64,000 nucleotides of DNA from Acidimicrobiales bacterium mtb01 (GCA_004379135.1 NBNI01000007.1:793501-857500); one strand, 5' to 3'; shown: positions 1-8,802, numbered from the stretch's first letter. Notes: generated by a model from the sequence alone, not told the origin. A program made the numbers and translations.

Positions 1-380
1 GGCTTGGTCCAGCCCGGAACGAGACGCGGGATGTTGCTGCAGATGATCGGCTCGCGGAACACCACGCCGCCGAGGATGTTGCGGATGGTGCCGTTGGGCG
101 ACTTCCACATCTTCTTCAACTTGAACTCTTCGACGCGCGCCTCGTCGGGTGTGATGGTGGCGCACTTGACGCCCACGCCGTGCTTGAGGATCGCGTTGGC
201 GGCATCGATCGTGACCTGGTCGTCGGTCTGATCGCGGTACTCCATGCCGAGGTCGTAGTACTCGAGTTCGACGTCGAGGTACGGGAGGATGAGGCGGTCC
301 TTGATGAACTGCCAGATGATGCGAGTCATCTCGTCGCCGTCGAGTTCGACGACCGGGTTGTCGACTTTGATCTTGGCCAT
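1..380 (-). CDS. icd: NADP-dependent isocitrate dehydrogenase, N-terminal part
   Basis: Oxidatively decarboxylates isocitrate to 2-oxoglutarate in the TCA cycle, making NADPH. Only the first 126 residues are in the window; the C-terminus lies beyond base 1. The protein begins [20 protein letters not shown] and carries [19 protein letters not shown] and [13 protein letters not shown], hallmarks of the homodimeric eukaryote-like NADP-IDH family rather than the E. coli-type enzyme. The SPNGTIRN segment binds substrate in known members. The ATG at 380 has a good ribosome binding site (GGAGG, 7 nt upstream), so this gene has a leader, unlike many neighbours. It is transcribed away from the metallo-hydrolase gene that starts at 476. 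Confidence 0.95.
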   Translation of the reverse strand, partial: MAKIKVDNPVVELDGDEMTRIIWQFIKDRLILPYLDVELEYYDLGMEYRDQTDDQVTIDAANAILKHGVGVKCATITPDEARVEEFKLKKMWKSPNGTIRNILGGVVFREPIICSNIPRLVPGWTK

Positions 381-396
381 GGAGCGCCTCCGGGTA

Positions 397-416
397 ACTT
401 GTCTTTGACTTGTCTT
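397..416. repeat. Tandem 9-bp direct repeat in icd leader
   Basis: ACTTGTCTT occurs at 397-405 and again at 408-416, an 11-bp period that places both copies on the same DNA face. It lies between the icd start and its likely promoter, so it could bind a regulator or shape the icd leader. No known motif is recognised. Confidence 0.4.
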
Positions 417-475
417 ACCCTAGCCGAATCGGTGCCCCGACCAGCATCTGATGACCAGCAACTAGCGTCACCGTC

Positions 476-1825
476 ATGGCGGACCTGCTCGAACTGTCGG
501 CGCGCATCATCGACTCGGGGCAGGCCGACCAGCCCGTCAACCGGGTGACCAACGAGTTGTCCGAGATCGCCGAGGGCCTGGCCTTGGTGGAGAGCTTCAG
601 CCACGCCGCGGTGTGGGACGTGGGTGAAGGTCTCGTCACCTTCGACACCTCGGGTGCCCACACCGGAGCCGCCGTGGTCGAGTCGATCCGCCGCTGGCGC
701 CTGCGCACACCGTTCACGCACCTCGTGTACACACACGGCCACGGCGACCACGTGGGCGGCAGCGGTTTCTTCGCCGCCGACGCGGCGTCGCTCGGCCAGT
801 GCGCACCGCAGGTGATCGGCCACCACAACGTCGACCGTCGACTCGATCGGTACGAATCGATGGCCGGCTGGAACATCCTCATCAACGCCCGTCAGTTCGG
901 AGGACTGCGCGGTGAGCTGAACCTCACCGTCGGCGACACCGATTCCGGCGGCGCCTCGGTCGCCGTCAACCCGAACGCGCGTCGCTTCCTGCCCGCCTCG
1001 GTGCTTCGACCTACGACGAGCGTCGACGAATCGCTCGATCTCGACATCGCCGGACACCGTCTGGAGTTGCGCCACGCCAAGGGCGAGACCGACGATCACC
1101 TGTGGGGTTGGGTGCCCGAGAAGAAGTGGTTGTTCTCGGGCGACTTCGTGATCTGGAACTTCCCCAACGCCGGCAACCCGCAGAAGGTGCAGCGCTTCCC
1201 CATCGAATGGGCGGCCGCGCTGCGCGACATGGCGGCGGCCGGGCCCGAGTTGCTCGTTCCGGCCCACGGCCTTCCCATCGCCGGACGCGAACGGATCGCC
1301 CGCGTTCTCACCGAGATCGCGTCGGCGCTCGAGGACCTCGTTCGCGAGGTCGTCGACATGATGAACTCCGGCGCGACGCTCGACGAGATCGTGCACACCG
1401 TGCGGGTCCCCGACGACACTCTCGCCAAGCCGTACCTCCGGCCGTTCTACGACGAACCCGAGTTCGTGATCCACAACATCTGGCGCCAGTTCGGCGGTTG
1501 GTGGGACGGCGCGCCGTCGCGCCTCAAGCCCTCGCCCGATGCGCACCTCGCCCGCACCCTCGCCGAGTTGACCGGCGGAGCACTCGCCTTGGCCCGCCAC
1601 GCCCGCGCCATCGCCGACGCGGGCGACTTCCGACTGGCGTCGCATCTGGTCGACTTCGCCGGTTGGGCCGCACCCGACGATCCCGACGTGCACGAGATCC
1701 GCGCCGATCTCTACATCCGCCGCCGCAAGGCCGAATCGTCGCTCATGGCCAAAGGAATCTTCCTCGGCGCCGCGCGCGAGTCGCAGGCCGTGGTGGAGGC
1801 GTCGCGCCCGTCAGCGCCCGAGTGA
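476..1825 (+). CDS. MBL-fold hydrolase with alkylsulfatase dimerization domain
   Basis: A 449-residue metallo-beta-lactamase fold hydrolase of the alkylsulfatase (SdsA1/BDS1-like) group. The zinc signature HGHGDH is at residues 87-92, further metal ligands are expected around HAKGETDDH and LFSGDF, and the C-terminal helical part (about 340-440) fits the alkylsulfatase dimerization domain. No SCP2-like lipid-binding domain follows, and the protein is shorter than true secreted alkylsulfatases (about 600 residues). It has no signal peptide, so it is probably cytosolic. The substrate may be a sulfate ester or another ester and cannot be read from the sequence. The ATG lies 7 nt after TAGCGT (463-468), suggesting a leaderless mRNA. 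Its 3' end overlaps the convergent permease gene by 15 bp. Confidence 0.85.
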   Translation: MADLLELSARIIDSGQADQPVNRVTNELSEIAEGLALVESFSHAAVWDVGEGLVTFDTSGAHTGAAVVESIRRWRLRTPFTHLVYTHGHGDHVGGSGFFAADAASLGQCAPQVIGHHNVDRRLDRYESMAGWNILINARQFGGLRGELNLTVGDTDSGGASVAVNPNARRFLPASVLRPTTSVDESLDLDIAGHRLELRHAKGETDDHLWGWVPEKKWLFSGDFVIWNFPNAGNPQKVQRFPIEWAAALRDMAAAGPELLVPAHGLPIAGRERIARVLTEIASALEDLVREVVDMMNSGATLDEIVHTVRVPDDTLAKPYLRPFYDEPEFVIHNIWRQFGGWWDGAPSRLKPSPDAHLARTLAELTGGALALARHARAIADAGDFRLASHLVDFAGWAAPDDPDVHEIRADLYIRRRKAESSLMAKGIFLGAARESQAVVEASRPSAPE

Positions 1826-2650
1826 CACCAGGGCCAGCGCCAGACCGGCCAGCAGCATTCCGAGCACCTGCGAGTGGGTGACTCGTTCGCGGTCGATGCG
1901 CATGGCGAGAACGATCGTGCTCACCGGATAGAGCGACGTGATCACCGCGACGAGCGACAGCAGCCCCTCGCGGGTGGCCGCCAGGAACAGCAGATTCGCC
2001 CCCATGTCGAACACGCCGGCCACCAGCGCGAGCAGTGGAATCCGCTTCGCACTCGCACCGTCCGGCCGCGTGACGACCAATGCGATCGCGGCCAACGAGA
2101 TCGACGCGATGCGCACTCCGAGGAGTGGCCACATCCCCGAGTCGTCGCTCGTGCGATCGAGGCACACGTAGAGCCAACCGAAGCCCGCACCCGAACCGAT
2201 CGCCACCAACCAGATGAACGGACGTGTGGCGGTGTGCGGAGTTCCGATGGCTCCGGTCACGAGCACGACACCGGCCAAGGCGACCACCATGCCGACGTAG
2301 GCGAGACCGCTCGGACGTTCGCCGAATCCGAGACCGGCCGCGACCGGGACGATCGTGCTCACGACCGCGGTGAGTGGAGCCACCACGGTCATCGAACCGT
2401 TGGCCAACCCGTAATAGAGCAGCGTCAAACCGATGAATCCACCGGCTCCACCGACGGCACCCCACACCCAGTCGCTTGCACCGGGAACCGGATCACCCAA
2501 CGCGACCAGTGCGATGGCGAGCACGAGCAAGCTGAAGATCTGTCCGGCCAAGGTGACCGCCAGCGCCGGCAGACGACGGGCCGCGCGTCCACCGCAATAG
2601 TCGCCCAGGCCGTACACCGCGGCTGCCGCCGCCGCGAGAAGAATCTCCAC
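1811..2650 (-). CDS. EamA/DMT-family permease
   Basis: A 279-residue integral membrane protein with about ten hydrophobic helices arranged as two EamA repeats of five, the usual layout of drug/metabolite transporters (RhaT/YdcZ relatives). The N-terminus MEILLAAAAAAVYGLGDYCG enters the membrane at once, and short charged loops alternate with the helices. Family members export amino acids, nucleosides or other small metabolites; substrate cannot be inferred. It converges on the metallo-hydrolase with a 15-bp overlap and is divergent from the DUF3089 lipoprotein 55 bp away. Confidence 0.85.
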   Translation of the reverse strand: MEILLAAAAAAVYGLGDYCGGRAARRLPALAVTLAGQIFSLLVLAIALVALGDPVPGASDWVWGAVGGAGGFIGLTLLYYGLANGSMTVVAPLTAVVSTIVPVAAGLGFGERPSGLAYVGMVVALAGVVLVTGAIGTPHTATRPFIWLVAIGSGAGFGWLYVCLDRTSDDSGMWPLLGVRIASISLAAIALVVTRPDGASAKRIPLLALVAGVFDMGANLLFLAATREGLLSLVAVITSLYPVSTIVLAMRIDRERVTHSQVLGMLLAGLALALVSLGR

Positions 2651-2705
2651 GGCACATGGTTAGCAGGACAAAGCATCGCGACGCTCGTTTGCCTACGGTC
2701 GGTCC

Positions 2706-3953
2706 ATGCGCAATCGTCATCGGGTTCGACATTCGGCTCTCGCACTACTCGTGTCGCTGATCATCGCGTCGTGCGGAGGCGACGATTCATCCGGCACTTC
2801 GATCGAGTCGCCGGTGACGGACGCCCCCGCGGCCACCGATGCACCCGCGGTCACCGAGGCTCCAGCCACCGAACCACCCGTCGAGCCATACGTGAGCGAG
2901 GTGTACTCCGATCCGACCAATTGGACGTGTCGCCCCGACACCGTCGACACGTGCGACGACGACACGAGCGTCACGCTGGTGAACGCCGACGGTTCGACCG
3001 ATGTGCTGAACTTCGCCCCGGATCCCGACGCGCTGGTCGACTGCTTCTACCTCTACCCCACTTCGAGCGAGGACGCGTCGCTCAACTCCGACTACGCGGC
3101 CGGCAACGAGCGGGTCACCGCGTACGGACAGATCGCACGCCTCTCGAGCGTGTGCCGCATGTTCGCACCCACCTATCGCAGCGTCACCCTGGCCGGACTC
3201 TTCAACCCGTCGCTTCCGGGCGACCGGGCCCAGGCCTGGAGCCTCCCGTTCGAGGACGTGCAGGACGCGTGGAAGCACTACCTGGCCAACGACAACCAGG
3301 GTCGCGGCGTGATCCTGTTGAGCCATTCGCAGGGCACCGGCCAGATGACGCGGTTGATCGACGAAGTGATCGACGGCGACGAAGCGCAACGCTCGCTCAT
3401 CGTGTCGGGCGCGCTCCTCGGCGGCTCGATCGCGGTGCCGCGCGGCCAGGACGTCGGCGGTCGTTTCGACAATCTGCCGCTGTGTCGCAGTGCCGAGCAG
3501 ATGGGCTGCATCATGACCTTCGCGACGTTCCGCGACACCAAACCGCCGAGCCCCGATGCTTTCTTCGGCAAGGCGGCCGGCATGGGACAGACACCCGATC
3601 CGTCGCAGGAAGCGGGTTGCACCAATCCGGCTGCACTCGGCGGAGGCGCGGGCGATCTGCTGTCGGCGTTCTCCACCGCCGACTGGGCGTGGGCCGACGC
3701 TTCGAAAGGCTCGGCGATCACCACACCGTTCATGGGGTTCCCCGGACTGATCACGGCCCTATGCGTGAGCGAGGGCGACTTCTCGTATCTGCGGGTGACG
3801 ATGAACGCGGATCCCGCTGACCCACGTACCGATGACATCCGTGGCGATCTCGACGATCGCTGGGGACTGCACGCGGTCGACTGGGAGATCGGCGCACTCT
3901 CGATTCTCGACGTGATGCGCCAGCAGATCGCGGCCTGGCTCGCCGCTCGCTGA
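2706..3953 (+). CDS. DUF3089 alpha/beta-hydrolase-like lipoprotein
   Basis: A 415-residue exported lipoprotein. The N-terminus has a basic start, a hydrophobic stretch and a lipobox ending LIIASC (Cys about 22), followed by a low-complexity Thr/Ala/Pro linker of about 40 residues that would hold the domain off the membrane. The rest matches DUF3089: DCFYLYPTSS, the ARLSSVCRMFAPTYR block and a nucleophile elbow GVILLSHSQG, with Ser as probable nucleophile. DUF3089 proteins are predicted serine hydrolases (lysophospholipase-like); the natural substrate is unknown. ATG 2706 lies 6 nt after TACGGT (2694-2699), so the transcript is probably leaderless. Confidence 0.85.
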   Translation: MRNRHRVRHSALALLVSLIIASCGGDDSSGTSIESPVTDAPAATDAPAVTEAPATEPPVEPYVSEVYSDPTNWTCRPDTVDTCDDDTSVTLVNADGSTDVLNFAPDPDALVDCFYLYPTSSEDASLNSDYAAGNERVTAYGQIARLSSVCRMFAPTYRSVTLAGLFNPSLPGDRAQAWSLPFEDVQDAWKHYLANDNQGRGVILLSHSQGTGQMTRLIDEVIDGDEAQRSLIVSGALLGGSIAVPRGQDVGGRFDNLPLCRSAEQMGCIMTFATFRDTKPPSPDAFFGKAAGMGQTPDPSQEAGCTNPAALGGGAGDLLSAFSTADWAWADASKGSAITTPFMGFPGLITALCVSEGDFSYLRVTMNADPADPRTDDIRGDLDDRWGLHAVDWEIGALSILDVMRQQIAAWLAAR

Positions 3954-3972
3954 TCCCGTCTAGGGTCGAGCC

Positions 3973-4962
3973 ATGCATCACGTTCCGTTCGGCCGTACCG
4001 GCCTCAAGGTGTCGCGGCTGTGCCTGGGCACCATGACCTTCGGCTATCAGTGCGATGACGAGACGTCGTTCGCCATCATGGACGCCGCCGACGCGGCCGG
4101 CATCGACTTCTTCGACACCGCCGACGTGTATCCGGTGGGCGGGCCGCCCGAACTGTTCGGCCGTACCGAGGAGATCATCGGCCGCTGGATGAAGGGTCGC
4201 CGCGACGACTACATCCTGGCCACCAAGTGCTTCTTCCCCACCGGCCGCAAGCCATGGGACCAGGGCAACTCGCGCAAGAACATCATGCGCGCGATCGAGG
4301 CGTCGCTGCGCCGACTGCAGACCGACTACGTCGACTTGTACCAGGTGCACTTCTGGGACGATCACACGCCCGTCGACGAGACGATGCTGGCGCTCCACGA
4401 TCTCGTCACCTCGGGCAAGGTGCGCTACGTCGGATGCTCGAACTACCTCTCGTACCAGTTGGCCCGTTCCATCGGCCGCTCCGAAGTGCTCGGTGTGAGC
4501 CGTTTCGAGTCGGTGCAGCCGCGCTACAACGCGCTGTTCCGCGAGAACGAGCGCGAACTCTTCCCTCTCTGTCGCGACGAGAACGTGGCCGTCATTCCGT
4601 ACAACCCGCTCGCCGGCGGGTTCCTCACCGGCAAGCACAAGCCCGGCGCGCCCACGCAGGGCACGCGGTTCACGCTCGGCTACTCGGCCGAGCGCTATCA
4701 GGAGCGCTACTGGCACGAGCGGATGTTCGAGACCGTCGAGACGCTTAAGGGCATGGCCGCCGACTCGGGCGTGTCGCCGGCGACACTGGCCGTTCAGTGG
4801 GTGCTGGCCAATCCGATCATCACGTCGCCCATCATCGGTGCGAGCAAGCCCGAGCAATTGGCCGACGCGATCGCTGCCGTGTCGGCACCGATCGACGCCG
4901 AACTGAAGACGCGCATCGACACGCTCACGTACGAGTACCGCTTCGGCGACAACGCGCGTTGA
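3973..4962 (+). CDS. Aldo/keto reductase
   Basis: A 329-residue NADPH-dependent oxidoreductase of the AKR superfamily, (beta/alpha)8 barrel. Family signs are FGRTGLKVSRLCLGTMTFG at the start, FFDTADVYP (Asp and Tyr of the catalytic tetrad), the Lys of ILATKCFF, QVHFWDDHTP (catalytic His) and the C-terminal cofactor segment SPIIGASKPEQL. It resembles the YajO/AKR11-12 group that reduces aldehydes and ketones; the physiological substrate is not evident. The start is 6 nt downstream of TAGGGT (3961-3966), another likely leaderless start 19 nt after the lipoprotein stop. It converges on the carotenoid oxygenase gene. Confidence 0.9.
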   Translation: MHHVPFGRTGLKVSRLCLGTMTFGYQCDDETSFAIMDAADAAGIDFFDTADVYPVGGPPELFGRTEEIIGRWMKGRRDDYILATKCFFPTGRKPWDQGNSRKNIMRAIEASLRRLQTDYVDLYQVHFWDDHTPVDETMLALHDLVTSGKVRYVGCSNYLSYQLARSIGRSEVLGVSRFESVQPRYNALFRENERELFPLCRDENVAVIPYNPLAGGFLTGKHKPGAPTQGTRFTLGYSAERYQERYWHERMFETVETLKGMAADSGVSPATLAVQWVLANPIITSPIIGASKPEQLADAIAAVSAPIDAELKTRIDTLTYEYRFGDNAR

Positions 4963-4974
4963 ACGCGACAGTTC

Positions 4975-6339
4975 CTACTTCCGGTCGGGGCACCAGTTGC
5001 CGTGGAATCCGAACGGCACGCGCTGGGGCAATTTCACTCGCGCCACGTAACCGCGGCCGAAGTCCTGCGCGTCGAGGACCGCGAACTCGGCGGATTCGTC
5101 GTTGCCGTCGTGCACGAACGTGACCAGCCAGCCGTCATCCTCCACGGTGCTGCCCGGCCGGGCCACGAACACCGGCTCGCCGGCGGCACGACCCGGACCG
5201 TGGTCGAACACCTGGCGTTCGCCGGTCACGAGATCGTGCTTGATGGTGGGCCAGTGCATCGACGATGCATCGGCGTTGGCGCAGTAGCCGTAGCGGTACG
5301 GCTTGCCGGTGAGCGAACCGCGATGGCGCGGGAACTCGTTGAACGCGTCGTCGATCGTGGTCACGGACACGCTGCGCCTCGTGGGGTCGACCTCCCAGCG
5401 GGTGAGGCGCGGCGTGGAGTCGCCGAACGGTCCTTGGAGGTCGTCGCGCATCATCAGGTCGTAGAAGCACACGTCGAGCACGACCTTGCCGTCGGGCGCG
5501 TCGTAGGCGTTCATGGGGTGGAACACGTAGCCCACCGGCACGTCGATCCATACGATGTCGGCCGCGGTTCCCTCGCGCGGCATGAGACCGATCCGGTTCC
5601 CGTACTCGTCGTTCCAGCGGAACGGGAACCGACTGGCAAAGGCCAGGTCGAGGTCGACCAGCACCGGCTGGTCGTACACCACCACGTAGCGATCGGTGAT
5701 CGACATGTCGTGGACCATCGACATGCCCGGCAGCGGAATGTCGACCGTGCGATTGACGCGGCCGTCCTTGCCCACGCGCACGTACTGGATGTGATCCATC
5801 CACTCGGCCCAGGCATACACCATCGCGTGCATCTCGCCAGTCACCGGATCGACCTTGGGATGGGCCGTGAACGCTCCGGGCAACGTGCCGTAGAAGTCGT
5901 TGCGTCCGACGGTTTCGAGTTCGTCGGTCAATTCGACCGGGACACCCCCGGCTTCGACCATGGCCCACGTGGTTCCGGCGAACGTGCCCACGTTGGTGTT
6001 GGGTCCGCCCACGGAGTTGTTCCAGTTGCGTCCCGGAATGTCGGGGCAGCCGCGAACCTCGCTCACCTGAGACGAGCCGACGTAGCGATTGCGATACCAC
6101 TCGGCACGACCGTCGCGAAGACGGATGCCGTGCACCATGCCGTCGCCGATGAACCAGTGATGCGTGGCCGGATCGACCGGAGCGATCGGGTTCGGTCCGT
6201 TGCGCAGGTAGCGGCCGTTCAATTCCTTCGGGAGTTCGCCGATCACCGGAAGATCGGTTGCGGTCACTTCTTTCTCGACCGGTGCGTAATTGCCGACGAG
6301 GTAGCGATTGGCGGTGGGCGAATCGGATGTGATGCTCAT
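4975..6339 (-). CDS. Carotenoid cleavage oxygenase family protein
   Basis: A 454-residue member of the RPE65/carotenoid oxygenase family, which uses a four-histidine iron(II) site on a seven-bladed propeller to split double bonds in apocarotenoids, stilbenes or similar substrates. The family pattern is clear: GRYLRNGPNP, THHWFIGDGMVHG, histidines in HPKVDPVTGEMHAM, MVHDMSITDRYVV and VFHPMNAYD, and a final His in VPFGFHGNW. I chose ATG 6339, not the upstream in-frame starts, because a divergent promoter ends exactly there and the upstream residues would be encoded by the operator. It is likely repressed by the divergent TetR protein, whose ligand could be the enzyme's substrate or product. Confidence 0.9.
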   Translation of the reverse strand: MSITSDSPTANRYLVGNYAPVEKEVTATDLPVIGELPKELNGRYLRNGPNPIAPVDPATHHWFIGDGMVHGIRLRDGRAEWYRNRYVGSSQVSEVRGCPDIPGRNWNNSVGGPNTNVGTFAGTTWAMVEAGGVPVELTDELETVGRNDFYGTLPGAFTAHPKVDPVTGEMHAMVYAWAEWMDHIQYVRVGKDGRVNRTVDIPLPGMSMVHDMSITDRYVVVYDQPVLVDLDLAFASRFPFRWNDEYGNRIGLMPREGTAADIVWIDVPVGYVFHPMNAYDAPDGKVVLDVCFYDLMMRDDLQGPFGDSTPRLTRWEVDPTRRSVSVTTIDDAFNEFPRHRGSLTGKPYRYGYCANADASSMHWPTIKHDLVTGERQVFDHGPGRAAGEPVFVARPGSTVEDDGWLVTFVHDGNDESAEFAVLDAQDFGRGYVARVKLPQRVPFGFHGNWCPDRK

Positions 6340-6340
6340 G

Positions 6341-6391
6341 TGACATTGTCTAGTTGGGGACGTTGACATTGTCAAGGGGTCGACCTAGAGT
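6341..6391. promoter_or_regulatory. Divergent promoter with palindromic TetR-type operator
   Basis: A perfect 13-bp palindrome, TTGACA-T-TGTCAA, is centred at 6369. Its left half is the -35 box of the TetR gene (-10 TAGAGT 6386-6391, 17-bp spacer) and its right half, read on the other strand, is the -35 of the oxygenase gene (-10 TAGACA 6352-6347, 17-bp spacer). A second palindrome, GACATTGTC at 6342-6350, covers the oxygenase -10. Both starts sit 6-7 nt past their -10, so both mRNAs should be leaderless. Binding by the TetR protein would shut off both genes. Confidence 0.75.
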
Positions 6392-6397
6392 CGACCC

Positions 6398-6997
6398 GTG
6401 GCCCCCAAAACACTGCGCGAGACGGTTCTCTCCGCGGCGGTCGAGTACATCGCCGAGCATGGGCCCGATGGCCTGTCGTTCAGGCAAGTGGCCCAAGCCG
6501 CCGGTGTGAGCCACCAGGCGCCGTATCACCACTTCACCGATCGCAAGGGAATCTTCGAGGCCATCGCCATCGAGGGCTACCAGATGTTCACACAGGCCAT
6601 GCTCGATTCGCTCGCCTACGAGCCAGCCGATCCGGCCGTCGCTCTGTTGGAGAGTTACGTCGACTTCGCACTCGATCATCGCGGTCACTTCCGCGTGATG
6701 TTCCGACCCGACCTCTGCACCATCGCCGACAACCCCGAGCTGACCCGGGTCGCCGATGCGTCGTTCGATGTTCTGGTCGACCTGGTGAGCGAGTGGCTCG
6801 GACCCAAGGCTTCGGTGGCCGATATCCGCGCTCGGGCGGCCGGCATGTGGTCGCTCGCCCATGGTCTGGCCACGTTGCTCATCGATGGACCCCTCGAGAA
6901 CAAGGTCGGGCCGGTGAAGAACCGGCGCGCGCTCGTGCGAGCCATCGCCGAGCAGTCGGGTTTCGCGATGGCACCCAAGAAGCCGCGCGGTCGCTGA
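6398..6997 (+). CDS. TetR/AcrR-family repressor
   Basis: A 199-residue one-component regulator. Residues 1-55 form the TetR helix-turn-helix (LRETVLSAAVEYIAEHGPDG, then LSFRQVAQAAGVSHQAPYHHF), and the C-terminal helices resemble the WHG/TetR_C_33 ligand and dimer domain. It begins with GTG. It is divergent from the carotenoid oxygenase gene and shares one palindromic promoter with it, so autorepression plus control of the oxygenase is the simplest reading. Ligand identity is unknown. Confidence 0.9.
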   Translation: MAPKTLRETVLSAAVEYIAEHGPDGLSFRQVAQAAGVSHQAPYHHFTDRKGIFEAIAIEGYQMFTQAMLDSLAYEPADPAVALLESYVDFALDHRGHFRVMFRPDLCTIADNPELTRVADASFDVLVDLVSEWLGPKASVADIRARAAGMWSLAHGLATLLIDGPLENKVGPVKNRRALVRAIAEQSGFAMAPKKPRGR

Positions 6998-7023
6998 CGC
7001 GCATCGTCGGTCGGCCGACCTGT

Positions 7024-8295
7024 TCACACGGGCGTGAGCGGTCGCCCATCCGGGGTGATGACACGTGTCGACCGAGTGGCTTCGTCGTAGTGCGTGATGT
7101 AACCGTGCGTCTTCAGCCGGTTGTGCCGTCGACACAACGGATCACTGTTCTCGACATCGGTGCCACCGCCCTGTGCCCACGGGACCCGATGATCGACATC
7201 GCAGGTCAACACGTGGCAACCGGGCCAGATACATCGTCGCCGTCGTAGCAACGCCGCGGCCCGGGTTCCGCCGGTGAACAGGCGCGACCGGCGCCCCAGT
7301 CCGATGGGCACGCCGGCCGCAGTCACCACGACTCGCCGTACATGCGAGACGAGCGACGTCGCCACCACGTCGACCGGGTCGAGCAGTACTCCGGCGGTGG
7401 TTTCGCAACGCGTGTCCAGCAGGTTCTCACCCGGTTCGACGAGGGAACCGAGCCGACTGCCGGTTTCCATGGCCGACAACGTGCGTTCGTACGTGCGTTG
7501 ATCGATGACGATGTTGACCAAGGGTTCGGGTGCTGGCGCGAACCGAGTGGCAGCCGCCGCGAAGACCGCGTACAAGGCATCGGCGCGTCGTTGCTTCGGC
7601 GTTCGGCTGAGCGACGTGGGCGACAAACCGAGCGCATCGCGTTCGGCGAGGTCGCGCGACAGCTCGGCCTGCACGAATCGCTCGAACACCTCGGTGATCA
7701 GCGCGCCCTGACCGTTTCCGAGTCGGGCGTCGAGGTAAGTGGCGTTGCCCACCGGATTGACCGTGGCGTCGCGGTCGTCGTGCACCCTCTCGTGCGATCG
7801 ATGGGTGCCGTCGGCGTCGGCCAGTTGTTCCCACCGGGAAGCCAGGTGGGCGAAATCGTCGCAGGGCAGGGCTTGTGCGTACTCGACCATCGAGTCGATG
7901 AAGTCGGGCAACTGAGCGGTGACCCGCTTGTTGGCGTGCAGAGCGGCCAGCCGGGTGACCGGAGCCGAGGCCAGCAGGCCGTCGGCCATGGAAGCACCCA
8001 CCTGCGGATAGTGGTGCACGAAATCGGCCACCCGCACCATCCGCTTGGCCTCGGCCAGCGGCCAATTGACCGTGGTGCGGAGCCAGGTGGCGACCGACAA
8101 GCAGCCGTCTTCTTGGAAGCAGCCGCTCACCGACACCCGATCGACCAGACGGGCCGTGGTGACCTCGAGATGGCGCTTCAGACGTTCCAGCTCGGCCAGC
8201 AGTTCGCGTGCCTCGGCCGCCGACGACACCGACTCGGCCCGAGCATCGAGCTCGGCGAGCGTTTCGCTCGACACGGCGGACACGGACTTCACCAT
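7024..8295 (-). CDS. DUF222 / HNH endonuclease (13E12-type) protein
   Basis: A 423-residue protein with an N-terminal DUF222 helical region and a C-terminal HNH nuclease motif: CIWPGC, then CDVDHRVPWAQGG, then LCRRHNRLKTHG. This is the 13E12-repeat-type family common, often in many copies, in Mycobacterium and other actinobacteria; function is not established. A start at 8379 is possible, but ATG 8295 lies 7 nt after a minus-strand TACGGT (8308-8303), fitting the leaderless pattern here. In the pre-insertion chromosome this gene probably lay directly downstream of tRNA-Val. Confidence 0.85.
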   Translation of the reverse strand: MVKSVSAVSSETLAELDARAESVSSAAEARELLAELERLKRHLEVTTARLVDRVSVSGCFQEDGCLSVATWLRTTVNWPLAEAKRMVRVADFVHHYPQVGASMADGLLASAPVTRLAALHANKRVTAQLPDFIDSMVEYAQALPCDDFAHLASRWEQLADADGTHRSHERVHDDRDATVNPVGNATYLDARLGNGQGALITEVFERFVQAELSRDLAERDALGLSPTSLSRTPKQRRADALYAVFAAAATRFAPAPEPLVNIVIDQRTYERTLSAMETGSRLGSLVEPGENLLDTRCETTAGVLLDPVDVVATSLVSHVRRVVVTAAGVPIGLGRRSRLFTGGTRAAALLRRRRCIWPGCHVLTCDVDHRVPWAQGGGTDVENSDPLCRRHNRLKTHGYITHYDEATRSTRVITPDGRPLTPV

Positions 8296-8361
8296 GCGAC
8301 CGACCGTAAACAAGGGGTGTTGCACAGTTTCGGCGACGACACCGAAAATTTCCGACGACTC

Positions 8362-8367
8362 TGGTGG
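8362..8367. other. Candidate left attachment-site core (attL)
   Basis: TGGTGG here repeats TGGTGG at 29467-29472, the CCA end of tRNA-Val; over a 20-bp window starting at 8361 and 29466 about 14 positions agree. It lies just upstream of the promoter of the chromosomal DUF222 gene and just before the first foreign-looking gene. Serine integrases use short cores, but a 6-bp match could be chance. Confidence 0.35.
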
Positions 8368-8684
8368 ACCTGACCTCACTCTTCACTAACCACGGGCTGA
8401 CGGCGCCGACCCTTGATTTCAAGGTCTCTGACAGAGTCCGGGCCGGAACCACCTGCCGCGCTGAGATTCTCGCAGCCTTCAAACGGCTGGACGGAGACGG
8501 CCCGCCCCAGTGGCACGCTCGAGAGGAAGTCATCGCCGAGGTGCGACGGGTGAATGCGCGTTACCCATCGGGCACCGTCCGGCGCATCCTCGTGTACGAC
8601 CTTGTCGGCCGCTGCACGCTCAACCACGTGGCTTCGGAAGAGGTTGAGCGGAGGGAGAACCTATTTCGGCGCCGGTCGTCGTGA
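8364..8684 (+). CDS. Small DUF7669-like protein
   Basis: A 106-residue frame. Residues 30-106 (CRAEILAAFKRL, REEVIAEVRRVNARYPSGTV, then DLVGR and a C-terminal ENLFRRR) resemble the winged-helix-like DUF7669 family found near mobile and defence genes; this is a similarity from memory. The only good start is GTG 8364, which lies inside the suspected att core, and the frame across a TGGTGG junction is continuous with the serine recombinase gene. In an excised circle this segment could therefore be its C-terminal extension. Function is unknown. Confidence 0.5.
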   Translation: MDLTSLFTNHGLTAPTLDFKVSDRVRAGTTCRAEILAAFKRLDGDGPPQWHAREEVIAEVRRVNARYPSGTVRRILVYDLVGRCTLNHVASEEVERRENLFRRRSS

Positions 8685-8802
8685 CGACGCCGCGCCAATC
8701 ATCGGTCGTCTCGTCCCTGCTGAAGCGTCGGGCCGGCAGGTAGCAGCACGCGGAGTGCATCACTGCATGTCGGTTCCTGCCTTCGACATCCGTGCGGCGA
8801 GT

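Noticed and set aside
2787-3389. Open frames opposite the DUF3089 lipoprotein
   Set aside because: Arg/Val-rich antisense translations typical of GC-rich genes; the plus-strand protein has real motifs.
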